This document shows, in pieces, positions 36,287 to 44,651 of a stretch of 64,000 nt of DNA. The position numbers and the translations under genes are program-made. The stretch's first letter is position 1. Each line of letters opens with the position of its first letter. The DNA is from Schaalia odontolytica. GTDB taxonomy: Bacteria > Actinomycetota > Actinomycetes > Actinomycetales > Actinomycetaceae. The notes beneath the pieces are model-generated. The model was not told the DNA's origin and made no database searches. It saw only the letters and a list, made by a program, of their open reading frames with translations. The DNA is taken from positions 62,001 through 126,000 of the forward strand of contig NZ_PKKM01000002.1 of NCBI RefSeq assembly GCF_002847525.1, given 5' to 3'.

Positions 36287-37609
36287 ATGGCTGCGCCGCG
36301 ACTTCTTGTTGTGCCGGGAGGCACCGCTATTGGCGCTGTCGCCCTGGCGAATGCGTCGATTCATAAGCTCGTGGAGCTCTACGAGGAGCGCCAGGCGGAT
36401 CCGAATCATCCGGCGCCGCACACGGTCGTGATCCTGCGCGCCCCGGAGGATGTGCCCCCGGCGACGCTGCGCGGCTCTGCGGTGACCCCCGAGGAGGCTT
36501 TCCCTCAGGACCGCTACCCCGGCCTCGCCGAGGCAATCAACGCGGACCCGAATTTCTTCGACGGCATTGACCTGGTCGTCCCGACGTCGGGGTCGAGCGC
36601 GGGAAGCCCCCGCCTCGTCGGCCTGTCGATCGAGGCCCTCATGGCCTCGGCGAAGACCACCGAGCTCGCCCTGGAGGGCCCGGGCCGTTGGATTCTGGCG
36701 ATGCCGGCGCACCACATCGCGGGCGCGATGATCCTGCTGCGCGCGGCGGTCGCGGAGACGAACCCGCAGATCGTTGACACCTCCGAGGGCTTCGACCCGC
36801 GCGCGCTCCTACCTGCGATTCAGGGCGCCACGCAGGATGAGATGCCCGGCTACCTGTCGCTCGTGCCCACCCAGCTCGCCCAGTGCCTCGACGCTGGCGA
36901 GGAGGTCGTGGGGCCGATGCGCTCGCTGGCGGCGATCCTCGTGGGCGGGGCGGCGACGAACCAGCAGCTGCTCGCCCGCGCCACCGAGGCGGGCCTGAAG
37001 GTGCGCCTCACCTACGGCATGACGGAGACGGCGGGCGGCTGCGTGTACGACGGCAAGCCCCTGCCGGGCACGTCGGTGCGCGCGGTGGATTGGGATGGGC
37101 GCACGCGCCTGGCGATCCACGGCCCGACGCTCATGACCCGCTACCTGGACGCGGAGAGCCCCTTCTTCGACGAGGGTGGCCATCGTTGGCTGCTCACCGG
37201 GGACCTGGGCATTATCCGGGCTTCGGGGACGGTGGAGGTGCGTGGTCGCGCGGACGACGTGATCGTCTCGGGTGGCTTGTCGATCGCGCCGGGTCCGGTG
37301 CGCCGCGCGGTGCGTTCCTTCGAGGGCGTGTCGGATGCGTGGATCATGGCGACCCCGGATGAGAAGTGGGGCCACGTGGTGACCGCGCTGGTGGTCCCCG
37401 AGCAGGTGCCGTCGGATTCGTTGGAGATGGCGGAGCTCGGCTCTGCGATCCGCGAGCATGCGGCGGCGCACATTGGGCGCGCGCAGGCTCCTCGCCGGAT
37501 TGTGGCCGTCGAGTCCCTCCCCTACCTGGGCTTCGATAAGATCGACCGCGCCGCCGCCGCGCAGGCTGCGGCCGAGGCCTCGGGCACCGAGCGGGAGTGG
37601 GTGCGCTAA
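36287..37609 (+). CDS. menE: o-Succinylbenzoate-CoA ligase
   Basis: AMP-dependent acyl-CoA ligase (440 aa), short for the superfamily as MenE proteins are. It activates o-succinylbenzoate with CoA for MenB. Motifs: the P-loop-like VVPTSGSSAGSPRLVGLS (about residue 97), the adenylation block LTYGMTETAGGCVYDG (about 245), WLLTGDLGIIRASGTVEVRG and DDVIVSGGLSI (about 305-330), and the C-terminal lysine region LPYLGFDKIDRAA. ATG at 36287 follows GGGAGG by eight nt. Forms a close pair with menA (43-bp gap). Earlier in-frame starts lack a ribosome binding site. Confidence 0.92.
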   Translation: MAAPRLLVVPGGTAIGAVALANASIHKLVELYEERQADPNHPAPHTVVILRAPEDVPPATLRGSAVTPEEAFPQDRYPGLAEAINADPNFFDGIDLVVPTSGSSAGSPRLVGLSIEALMASAKTTELALEGPGRWILAMPAHHIAGAMILLRAAVAETNPQIVDTSEGFDPRALLPAIQGATQDEMPGYLSLVPTQLAQCLDAGEEVVGPMRSLAAILVGGAATNQQLLARATEAGLKVRLTYGMTETAGGCVYDGKPLPGTSVRAVDWDGRTRLAIHGPTLMTRYLDAESPFFDEGGHRWLLTGDLGIIRASGTVEVRGRADDVIVSGGLSIAPGPVRRAVRSFEGVSDAWIMATPDEKWGHVVTALVVPEQVPSDSLEMAELGSAIREHAAAHIGRAQAPRRIVAVESLPYLGFDKIDRAAAAQAAAEASGTEREWVR

Positions 37610-37639
37610 TCCGTTTCCCGGACCCGCGCCCGCTCCAAC

Positions 37640-37652
37640 TACACTGGTGGGC
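37640..37652 (+). promoter_or_regulatory. Leaderless-type -10 box of menA
   Basis: TACACT followed by seven bases and the ATG at 37653, the same spacing as before menF and menB. It could drive menA independently of menE. Confidence 0.5.
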
Positions 37653-38546
37653 ATGGCTTCCGTTTCTGACTGGATTGAAGGCGCTCGCCTGCGCACCCTC
37701 CCTGCCGCCGCCGCGCCCGTGATCGTGGGTTCTGCCGCCGCGCACTACCTGGGGGGCTTCAGCGCGGCGCGCGCGTCCCTGGCGCTTCTGGTCGCGCTGG
37801 CGCTGCAGGTGGGAGTCAATTACGCGAACGATTATTCGGATGGCATTCGCGGGACGGACGACAATCGCAAGGGGCCTGCTCGCCTGACGGGCGGCGGCCT
37901 CGCCAAGCCGAAGACGGTCTTCGCGGCAGCGCTGGGGTCGTTCGCGCTGGCCGGGGTCGCGGGCCTCGCGCTGGTCGCGATTTCTGGCACGTGGTGGCTG
38001 ATCGCTGCGGGCGCCGCGGCGGTCGTGGCCGCGTGGTTCTACACGGGCGGCAAGCATCCGTACGCATACATGGGCATCGGACTGTCCGAGCTGATGGTGT
38101 TCGTGTTTTTCGGCCTGCTGGCGTGCGTGGGTACGACGTGGACGCAGGTGCAGTCGGCTCCGTGGTGGCTGTGGATGAGCGCATCGGCGCTGGGCCTGCT
38201 GTCGGTGGCGCTGCTGATGGCCAATAACATTCGTGACATTCCGACGGACCGCGAGTCCGGCAAGATGACGGCGGCCGTGCGCCTGGGTGATCGTCCATCG
38301 CGCTGGGTGTTTGCGGCGTGCGCGTGGCTTCCGGTCGCGATGATCATGGCCCTCGGCGCTGCGGTCGGTTTGCACCCGCTGGCGACGTGCGCGTTGGGCG
38401 TGGGAGCGGCCGCCTGGGCGGTTGGCGTGAGTCTGCCGGTCCTCACCGGAGCCTCGGGCCGCGAGCTCATTACGGTCCTGCGCAACACGGGTTTTTTTAC
38501 GCTCTCCTGGAGTGTTCTCGCGGCCGTTGCCCTCGTGATTTCCTAG
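37653..38546 (+). CDS. menA: 1,4-Dihydroxy-2-naphthoate polyprenyltransferase
   Basis: UbiA-family integral membrane prenyltransferase (297 aa) that attaches the polyprenyl side chain to DHNA. Nine hydrophobic segments are evident. The first Asp-rich motif is NYANDYSDGIRGTDDNRKG (about residues 55-73) and the second is NNIRDIPTDRESGKMTAAVR (about 188-207), both binding Mg2+ and pyrophosphate. The start is decided by the -10 box seven nt upstream. Completes the men set in this window except MenH and the DHNA-CoA thioesterase. Confidence 0.94.
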   Translation: MASVSDWIEGARLRTLPAAAAPVIVGSAAAHYLGGFSAARASLALLVALALQVGVNYANDYSDGIRGTDDNRKGPARLTGGGLAKPKTVFAAALGSFALAGVAGLALVAISGTWWLIAAGAAAVVAAWFYTGGKHPYAYMGIGLSELMVFVFFGLLACVGTTWTQVQSAPWWLWMSASALGLLSVALLMANNIRDIPTDRESGKMTAAVRLGDRPSRWVFAACAWLPVAMIMALGAAVGLHPLATCALGVGAAAWAVGVSLPVLTGASGRELITVLRNTGFFTLSWSVLAAVALVIS

Positions 38547-38665
38547 GTTTTCATGGACGAGGCCGGGGCTCCTTGCGCTCACATAGTCTCCTCGGGCAAT
38601 GAAAAACGACCATCTGTCAGATAGGATGATCTACAGCACTACTCACCGTTCAAGCGGAGGCCACG

Positions 38666-38743
38666 ATGAGCAATGATTCCTACACGCCGGGCGCGCACGC
38701 CCCGATGGGCACGGTCGCCCAGGGTTCGGTGATGAAGCCGTGA
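38666..38743 (+). CDS. Small 25-aa ORF coupled to the alpha/beta hydrolase gene
   Basis: A short frame (MSNDSYTPGAHAPMG then TVAQGSVMKP) preceded by GGAGG at five nt. Its TGA overlaps the GTG start of the following hydrolase gene (GTGA), so translation of the two is probably coupled. The product is uncharged and has no membrane segment. It may be a true micropeptide, a leader, or a device for initiating the next gene, which has no ribosome binding site of its own. Small size makes it uncertain. Confidence 0.5.
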   Translation: MSNDSYTPGAHAPMGTVAQGSVMKP

Positions 38744-40338
38744 ACTGGACAGACATCCAGCAATGGGAAGCAGCGCCGCTGCAGACGTACGCAGCGGAGT
38801 GTGATAGCAATCAACGCAAGCTGCAGTCCGTTGGCGAAGCCCTTGCATCACCATTGAATAGCCTCACCGGTTCGGGCCAAACGGTCAAGGCAGCCAAGGC
38901 CGCACTGCGCAAGCAGATTACGGCTATCGAGAAGGAAGTCAACTTCCTCATCAGCTCAGCCGAGATCGCCTCTGAGGGCGCTCAGGGCATCAACGAAGTT
39001 CGCGCGAACGCAGACGACGCAAAGCAGCTGGCACAGTCCTGGAATATGACTATTGACTCGAGTGGGAACGTGTCAATAGACGCAGCGCAGGTGAAGAGGC
39101 TCAAAAAGGCGGGGAAGAATATCCTCGATATCAAGTACATGGTCGACACCGCACAGAAGCGTGTCAACACTGCCCTCACGCAGGCACAGAAACTCGTCGA
39201 TTCTCTCTCACAGAAGCTAGCCTCCCTTGAGGCAGGTACTTTCGATAACCACGTACACTACTCCACGACGATCAAGAGTCGCCCCACCTTACCTCCCGCC
39301 GGAGCCTCTGCACAGGAAAACGCGTCTTGGTGGAATTCCCTGTCCGACGATGACAAGCAGTGGATGATTAACCAGCACCCAGACATCATCGGCAACCTTG
39401 AGGGCGTCGACTACACGTCGCGCAACCAGGCGAACCGGATCATGCTGCCACGGCTCCAGAAGCAAGCAAAGGAAGAGCTGGACGCGTTCGTCGCGAAGAT
39501 GAACCCCCACATGAGCGGCCCGGAATTTGAAGAATTCATGCGCCTATCAGCTCGTGTCAAGGCTCTTGATGAAATTGACAAGACCCTCAAGCGGGACTCC
39601 GACGGCGTTCCTCGCTTCCTGATGCAGCTTGACGCGAGCGGACCGAATATCCTCGCGGCCGTCTCGCAGAATAATCCGGATGACGCCGATCATATCGGTG
39701 TCATCGTTCCCGGCATGACGACGAGCGTCGCAGGCTCTATCCAGGAGTACGACGGTCACGCCAAAGTCATGCGCGAAGCGGCAGAAAAGGCAGCAGGCCC
39801 CGGACAAAAAGTCGCGATGGTCGAGTTCTTCGGATACGACGCGCCTCCCGGTGTCCTCGAAGCGTCAAATACCGACATGGCTCAGGCGGGTGCCAAGAAG
39901 CTCTCCGGCTTCCTGACCGGCATTGACGCGGCGCGCGAGCACGGGGCAGGCGACGCCCATATCACTGTCGCCGCCCACTCTTACGGCTCAACCACCGCGG
40001 GTATAGCTGCAACACTGGTCGGAGACGGCGTCATCGACGATCTCGTCCAATTCGGTTCGCCCGGCTCAGGCGTTCAGGACGTGGCCGAGTTCCACGTCCC
40101 CGAAGGACACACGTACGTCAGTGCAGCCCCATATCTGGAGGACGTTGTGCAGGGCTTGGGTCCAGATGACTCGTTCGGCAAGAACCCGACCAAAATGCCA
40201 GGCTATAAGCACCTCTCCGGAAAGACCGTTCCAACTTCTTTGATGCCTCTTTTTGATAAACACAGCTCCTACTTCAGAAAAGACACCCAGGCGAACCGTG
40301 ACATTGCCAGTGTCATTGGAGGCAAACCAAACGTATGA
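38740..40338 (+). CDS. Alpha/beta hydrolase (DUF1023 type) with helical N-terminal region, putative T7SS effector
   Basis: 532 aa. Residues 1-170 are predominantly helical (WTDIQQWEAAPLQTYAAECD..., coiled coil around 125-165), resembling the N-terminal regions of WXG/LXG type VII substrates. Residues 190-532 match the DUF1023 alpha/beta hydrolase: SWWNSLSDDDKQWMINQHPD with GNLEGVDYTSRNQANR, an oxyanion segment IGVIVPGMTTSVAG, and the nucleophile elbow VAAHSYGSTTAG (Ser near 423). A lipase or esterase is likely. GTG start overlaps the 25-aa ORF, and its stop overlaps a lipoprotein gene, an arrangement that suggests an effector made with partners. Substrate and secretion are inferred. Confidence 0.8.
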   Translation: MNWTDIQQWEAAPLQTYAAECDSNQRKLQSVGEALASPLNSLTGSGQTVKAAKAALRKQITAIEKEVNFLISSAEIASEGAQGINEVRANADDAKQLAQSWNMTIDSSGNVSIDAAQVKRLKKAGKNILDIKYMVDTAQKRVNTALTQAQKLVDSLSQKLASLEAGTFDNHVHYSTTIKSRPTLPPAGASAQENASWWNSLSDDDKQWMINQHPDIIGNLEGVDYTSRNQANRIMLPRLQKQAKEELDAFVAKMNPHMSGPEFEEFMRLSARVKALDEIDKTLKRDSDGVPRFLMQLDASGPNILAAVSQNNPDDADHIGVIVPGMTTSVAGSIQEYDGHAKVMREAAEKAAGPGQKVAMVEFFGYDAPPGVLEASNTDMAQAGAKKLSGFLTGIDAAREHGAGDAHITVAAHSYGSTTAGIAATLVGDGVIDDLVQFGSPGSGVQDVAEFHVPEGHTYVSAAPYLEDVVQGLGPDDSFGKNPTKMPGYKHLSGKTVPTSLMPLFDKHSSYFRKDTQANRDIASVIGGKPNV

Positions 40339-40913
40339 GGAAGCTCTTCTCGGCCCTTCTCGCACTCGCATCAACCATCGCATGCGCCGCGTGCGCACCT
40401 TTTTTTGGAGGATCCATGAACCCGCTTAGCCCCCAGGTTAAATCCGTCGAGGCCTTCCAGCGTGACCTCGAGCCCGCCATCATCGCCGCGCGCAACGAGC
40501 TCGTCACCGCCGAGAACTTCATGGCATACAAGAACAGCTACTCGATCGACACTTATGACAAAGATGGCAAGACCATCTGCTCGTTCCATTCGCGCATGTT
40601 CTTCTTCACCGAGCTGGACACCGACCTCATCCGCGATACTTACAACAAGCGCTTGCTGCCCCTCGGATTCGAGCTCTCCGAAGATCGCTGGACCTCCGGC
40701 GGAGTTGAGATCGTTGACTACGTGTGGACTAACGAGGAATACCACGCCGCGGTCTCCGCGACGACACGACTGGGCGAGCAAACCTCCACCTACTACTACA
40801 CACAGGACACTCCAACGGACGGGTCCACTGGCAACCCGCCGCAGATGATCGACCAGCCCGGACGCATCCCCGACTGGTTCGACCCCAACCTCCCACCCGC
40901 AGGACAGGGATGA
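40335..40913 (+). CDS. Putative lipoprotein, partner of the hydrolase
   Basis: 192-aa protein with a lipoprotein signal (MRKLFSALLALASTIACAAC, lipobox around CAAC). The mature part has EAFQRDLEPAIIAARNELV near residue 40, a central beta-rich portion and an acidic/Pro-rich tail. It shares the pattern of the next gene product (FQRDLEP-x-IIAARNEL against VGRDIEPTLIQVRNEL, and a C-terminal DxPGRIPDW / DIPDRRPDW), so the two are paralogues. ATGA overlap with the hydrolase gene. Possibly an immunity protein or an accessory lipoprotein; no named family recognised. Confidence 0.75.
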   Translation: MRKLFSALLALASTIACAACAPFFGGSMNPLSPQVKSVEAFQRDLEPAIIAARNELVTAENFMAYKNSYSIDTYDKDGKTICSFHSRMFFFTELDTDLIRDTYNKRLLPLGFELSEDRWTSGGVEIVDYVWTNEEYHAAVSATTRLGEQTSTYYYTQDTPTDGSTGNPPQMIDQPGRIPDWFDPNLPPAGQG

Positions 40914-41533
40914 CACAAGGAACAGCAGCACGCCAGGGAGCGCGACCACTCGCGCTCCTCACCTGCGCCCTCCTGGCGCTGTGCACGGCTGCGTGCGCAC
41001 CGTTTTTCCCCGTGACTGTAGGGCGGCAATCATGGGCAGATGAGGCGCTTCAAAAGGCCGGGCGAATGGAGTCAATCGAGGCCGTCGGCCGCGACATTGA
41101 ACCCACCCTCATCCAGGTGCGCAACGAACTCATCAACGAGAGTAACTTCAGCCAACGCCAAAGCTGGGACTTTATCTCCAGCCAGCCGGTACGCGACACG
41201 CAACTCTATACACTCACGTCCCCTACGATTTTGTTTGTCGAGAACGATGCGCACAAAGTGCAGGCCGTCGTCAAATCCCATCTGGCACCCCTCGGATTCA
41301 CAATACGGGCAACAGAAAAGAAAACAGTAGAGGACGGAAATGAAACACGGATTGTTGCGGAGAATCCAACCTATGGGGTCACCGTCAACGTATACGTCCG
41401 CGAATCCACGCGCGCGTCCTTCGGCTACGAGACACAACCACTGAAATCTGACGGCTCGACACAGGACCCCATGCAAGTCGCCGATATTCCCGACCGTAGA
41501 CCCGACTGGATGGTCCTCACTCCCCCCAAATAA
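40910..41533 (+). CDS. Putative lipoprotein, paralogue of the preceding gene product
   Basis: 207 aa with signal peptide ending in TAACAPFF, again with a Cys-Ala-Pro-Phe-Phe start of the mature protein, as in the preceding lipoprotein (CAPFFGG). Similarity continues in EAVGRDIEPTLIQVRNELIN and PDRRPDWMVLTP. The central region is diverged, which is what would be expected if both bind related partners. It overlaps the previous stop by four nt and ends the unit; the following 105 bp contain no clear terminator. Confidence 0.75.
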   Translation: MTQGTAARQGARPLALLTCALLALCTAACAPFFPVTVGRQSWADEALQKAGRMESIEAVGRDIEPTLIQVRNELINESNFSQRQSWDFISSQPVRDTQLYTLTSPTILFVENDAHKVQAVVKSHLAPLGFTIRATEKKTVEDGNETRIVAENPTYGVTVNVYVRESTRASFGYETQPLKSDGSTQDPMQVADIPDRRPDWMVLTPPK

Positions 41534-41638
41534 GACACCCCTGCGACCCACAAAGCCCCTCACCGTCCTCGCCTGAACCCTCCTACCGCTCACGGCGGCG
41601 CGGAGCGCGGCCTTGTGCGCCGCAGGTGAGCGAACGGG

Positions 41639-43072
41639 TCAGCGCCCGCGGCGGTACAGGTATTCGTGCACCCAGTCCCCGGCGATGCCGGTCGCAGCGG
41701 CGAGGACGCAGACGAGGGCGATGGCCCGGAAGGCGCCCGATGCGAGCATCGGCGTGAACACGCCGATGCCGATCGCTGCGCTGCCCTGCATGGCAAGGTC
41801 ATTCATGGCGACGGCGCGCCCGTTCTGCCCCGGAGCAACGGTTGCGAAGACCGTGTCGTAGATGGGCGTAAACAGGGCGCCGAAGCCCGCGTAGATGAAG
41901 CACATGGCGGCCGTGATAACCCACGGCCCCATGCTCATGCACAGCGCGATGAGGACGGTACCCGCGAGGATGAGGCTGACGCACGCACGCACGGTCCGCC
42001 CGCGCCCGATGCGGGACATGATCGCACCCGAGGTCATGGCGGTGGCCAGGGCGACGCAGTAGGCGGGCAGCAGGCGCACGGACACCTGCGCGGGGGTGAG
42101 CCCGTAGTTGGCGGCACCAATGCCGTTCATGAGGGGCGCGACCGTGAAGTTCATGCAGTAGACGATCAGGATGAGGCTGATCGAGCGCGCCCACGGAACG
42201 TTCGTGAAGAAGGAACGCGTGATGAAGGGGGCGCGCGCACGCCCGATGTACCGCCAGAAGAGAACGCCGCCGAGGATGAGGCCGGCGATGAGCCACCAGC
42301 GCGGGTTCGCAGCGACCAGGGTGAGCAGCAGGGCCAGCGAGGAGAAGATCGCGAGGCCGACGACATCGACGCGCCCAGCGCGGGCGCGCGCGGGGACTCG
42401 GCGCCCCATGATGGGCAGGAATGCGAGGCCGACAAGGGGAATGAGGAGGAGGAGCGCCCAGTTGATCTCGGCGAGAATGCCTCCCGAGAGCATGCCGATC
42501 GCGGTACCGCCCTGGAAGGCCGCGCACATGAGGCCCACGTAGAGGCCTCGTTTCTTCGGGTCACGGATGGCGGTGGCCAGGATCATGTACGCGGAGGCGG
42601 CTGCCTGGTACCCCAGTGTCTGGAGGGCACGAGCGACGATGACACCAACCAGGGACGAGGAGAAGGCGAAGCCGAGCAGGGAACCGGCAACGATCAGCGC
42701 GATCCCTACGTCGACGATGCGACGCAGCGGAATGAAATCTCCGAGGGTTCCGTACAGGAAGCAGGCGACGCCGAGGACGATTCCCGGGATCGCGGTGATG
42801 AGGCCAGAGGCGTCCCCAGCCCCGATGTCCTGGGCGACGCGCAGGTAGACGAGGTTGAATCCCTGCAGGGAGACGGTGCCGAGCGCGTAGATGCCGAGGA
42901 GCGGGAGAAGGACCCGCGCGGGGCCGTCGGCCAGTTCACCGTCGGTCGCGATGGTGCGCACGTTGACCGCGGGGGCCGAGGCAGCCCCGCGGATCACCTG
43001 TGAGGGTACAGTGTTGACGCGGCAGGTGGGGCCTGCCGCGCGTGATGAGATGAAGAACCGAAGCGTGCGCAC
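41639..43072 (-). CDS. Major facilitator superfamily transporter
   Basis: Integral membrane transporter, about 477 aa from the chosen start, with 12 predicted helices beginning near VLLPLLGIYALGTVSLQGF. The loop between helices 2 and 3 reads YGTLGDFIPLRRIVDVGIAL, a variant of the MFS motif A, and the sequence resembles drug-efflux DHA-type proteins; the substrate is unknown. The start is uncertain: the frame is open to an ATG at 43177, but the upstream DNA is AT-rich and non-coding in character, so GTG at 43072 is preferred, and a later GTG is possible. Divergent from rbsK. Confidence 0.8.
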   Translation of the reverse strand: MRTLRFFISSRAAGPTCRVNTVPSQVIRGAASAPAVNVRTIATDGELADGPARVLLPLLGIYALGTVSLQGFNLVYLRVAQDIGAGDASGLITAIPGIVLGVACFLYGTLGDFIPLRRIVDVGIALIVAGSLLGFAFSSSLVGVIVARALQTLGYQAAASAYMILATAIRDPKKRGLYVGLMCAAFQGGTAIGMLSGGILAEINWALLLLIPLVGLAFLPIMGRRVPARARAGRVDVVGLAIFSSLALLLTLVAANPRWWLIAGLILGGVLFWRYIGRARAPFITRSFFTNVPWARSISLILIVYCMNFTVAPLMNGIGAANYGLTPAQVSVRLLPAYCVALATAMTSGAIMSRIGRGRTVRACVSLILAGTVLIALCMSMGPWVITAAMCFIYAGFGALFTPIYDTVFATVAPGQNGRAVAMNDLAMQGSAAIGIGVFTPMLASGAFRAIALVCVLAAATGIAGDWVHEYLYRRGR

Positions 43073-43257
43073 GGCGATTAGTTCACCACAAATCAAAGAT
43101 TTAGCAGTATTGCAGGAAACTAGCATCCAAATAAAGCAACGCTTAACCAGCGACATCGCCTGCAGCCCACCGAACACCCCGTCAACAAGGTGTCGAAGCG
43201 CACATCATCAGCCGCGCGACGTGGCACAATGGAGCAACCACTCGCAAAGGAGCCCTC

Positions 43258-44187
43258 ATGGAACGCGTCATCGTCGTCGGTTCTATCAACCAGGACGTCA
43301 CGGTCACGGTCGACCGCTTCCCCCACCCCGGCGAAACACTCTCCGGCTCGTCCCTGAGCTACAGCCTGGGCGGCAAGGGCGCGAACCAGGCCGCCGCCGC
43401 CGCACACTCGGGCGTCGCCGTCGCATTCGTGGGCGCCGTCGGCTCCGACCCCTCGGGCCAGCGCCTGCGCTCCGACCTGGCCTCCCACGGGGTCGATGTG
43501 ACGCACCTGCGCGAGGTCGAGGGCCCTTCCGGGACCGCCCTCATCACCGTCGCCGCCTCCGGGGAGAACACGATCATCCTGGACGCCGGTGCGAACGCCA
43601 CCGTGACGGTCGAGCCGGCCAAGGCCTCGTTGTTCCCCTCCCCCGCCGACATCGTCGTCCTGCAGGCAGAGATCCCCGCCGAGGCGAACGCCACCGCCCT
43701 CGCGTGGGCCCACTCCTTCGGCGCGCGCGTCCTGCTCAACCTGGCTCCCGCACGCCCCACCGACGCCGCATTCATGGCCCGCGTCGACATCCTCGTCGTC
43801 AACGAAACGGAGGCAGGCTTGACGCTCTGCATGCCCGCCCCCGCCAGCCCCACGGAGGCGATCGGCGTCGCGCGGGCGCTGCGAGGCCTCGGCCCCAAGC
43901 ACGTCATGGTCACCCTGGGGGCGGACGGCGCGGCGTGGGCGTCGGGCAGCGAGGCCGGGCACTGCCCCGCCCTCACCCTCGGCGAGGCCGTGGATACCAC
44001 CGGGGCTGGGGACGCCTGCGTGGGCGCGCTGGCGGCCGCGATGGCCCTCGGCAAGCCCTTCGTCGAGGCCGTGGCCGACGGAATCCGGGCCGGATCGACG
44101 GCGGTCCTCGCGCCGGGGGCCGCGCCCTCGTACACGTCACTCCCCCGCGTCACACGCTCCCGACTCCCCCGTTTGCTCCCGGAGTGA
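43258..44187 (+). CDS. rbsK: Ribokinase
   Basis: PfkB-family sugar kinase (309 aa) that phosphorylates ribose, ATP to ADP. It begins MERVIVVGSINQDVTVTVDR and has the substrate-binding SLGGKGANQAAAAAHSG (residues 37-53), the small-lid strands, and the anion-hole/catalytic motif VDTTGAGDACVGALAAAMA near residue 245 with catalytic Asp in GAGD. An AAAGGAG ribosome binding site precedes the ATG. No ribose importer is adjacent. A PfkB relative with other specificity cannot be excluded, but the GGKGANQ and GAGD contexts fit ribokinase. Confidence 0.88.
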   Translation: MERVIVVGSINQDVTVTVDRFPHPGETLSGSSLSYSLGGKGANQAAAAAHSGVAVAFVGAVGSDPSGQRLRSDLASHGVDVTHLREVEGPSGTALITVAASGENTIILDAGANATVTVEPAKASLFPSPADIVVLQAEIPAEANATALAWAHSFGARVLLNLAPARPTDAAFMARVDILVVNETEAGLTLCMPAPASPTEAIGVARALRGLGPKHVMVTLGADGAAWASGSEAGHCPALTLGEAVDTTGAGDACVGALAAAMALGKPFVEAVADGIRAGSTAVLAPGAAPSYTSLPRVTRSRLPRLLPE

Positions 44188-44216
44188 ACGCCCCAGCGTG
44201 AGCAGGCACACCCCCG

Positions 44217-44228
44217 TAGACTAGGGGC
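44217..44228 (+). promoter_or_regulatory. Leaderless-type -10 box before the PLD-N gene
   Basis: TAGACT is followed by six bases and the ATG at 44229, with only an AGGGG between. The layout fits a leaderless or very short leader transcript. Confidence 0.45.
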
Positions 44229-44621
44229 ATGCTCAGGATCGCCCTTGTCGTCGCAATGCTCGCCGTCACCATCTACGCGGCCGCGGACTGGCACCGCACG
44301 CCCGAAGACGAGATGCCCGGCAAGATCGCCAAGCCCATCTGGCTCATGATCATCCTCTTCACCGCGACGATCGCCGCCATCGGCCCCATCGCCTGGCTCG
44401 TCCTGCGCTGGGTGTCCCGCGCGGAAAAGGCTCAGCAGAAGCAGGCCGAGGCCCCGAAGCGCCCCTCCGCGCCCGACGACGACCCGGAATTCCTGTTCCG
44501 CCTCGAGCGCGACATTCAGCGCAAGCGCCGCGAGGAAGAGCGCCTCGAGCAGGAACGCCACAAGCGCTCCGAGGATGAGGGGACCGACCCCACCGAGGCC
44601 TCGGGCGACAACGCCAGCTAA
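44229..44621 (+). CDS. Small PLDc_N-type membrane protein
   Basis: 130 aa with two transmembrane helices (LRIALVVAMLAVTIYAAADW and LMIILFTATIAAIGPIAWLV) separated by a short loop containing KIAKPIWL, the pattern of the phospholipase D N-terminal (PLDc_N) domain family common in actinobacteria. The second half is a highly charged helix rich in Glu/Arg/Lys (RDIQRKRREEERLEQERHK) ending in an acidic tail, probably cytoplasmic. Function unknown. It is convergent with the histidine phosphatase gene 30 bp away. Confidence 0.75.
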   Translation: MLRIALVVAMLAVTIYAAADWHRTPEDEMPGKIAKPIWLMIILFTATIAAIGPIAWLVLRWVSRAEKAQQKQAEAPKRPSAPDDDPEFLFRLERDIQRKRREEERLEQERHKRSEDEGTDPTEASGDNAS

Positions 44622-44651
44622 GCCTCGCCGTCGCCGCCCACAACGATCACG

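Noticed and set aside
43073..43177. N-terminal extension of the MFS transporter to ATG 43177
   Set aside because: The DNA there is AT-rich and intergenic in character and the extra residues are not membrane-like; kept only as an alternative start.
42891..44201. Plus-strand frame overlapping rbsK in another register
   Set aside because: The protein is dominated by Arg/Gly/Pro and lacks domains, whereas the rbsK frame has full PfkB motifs.
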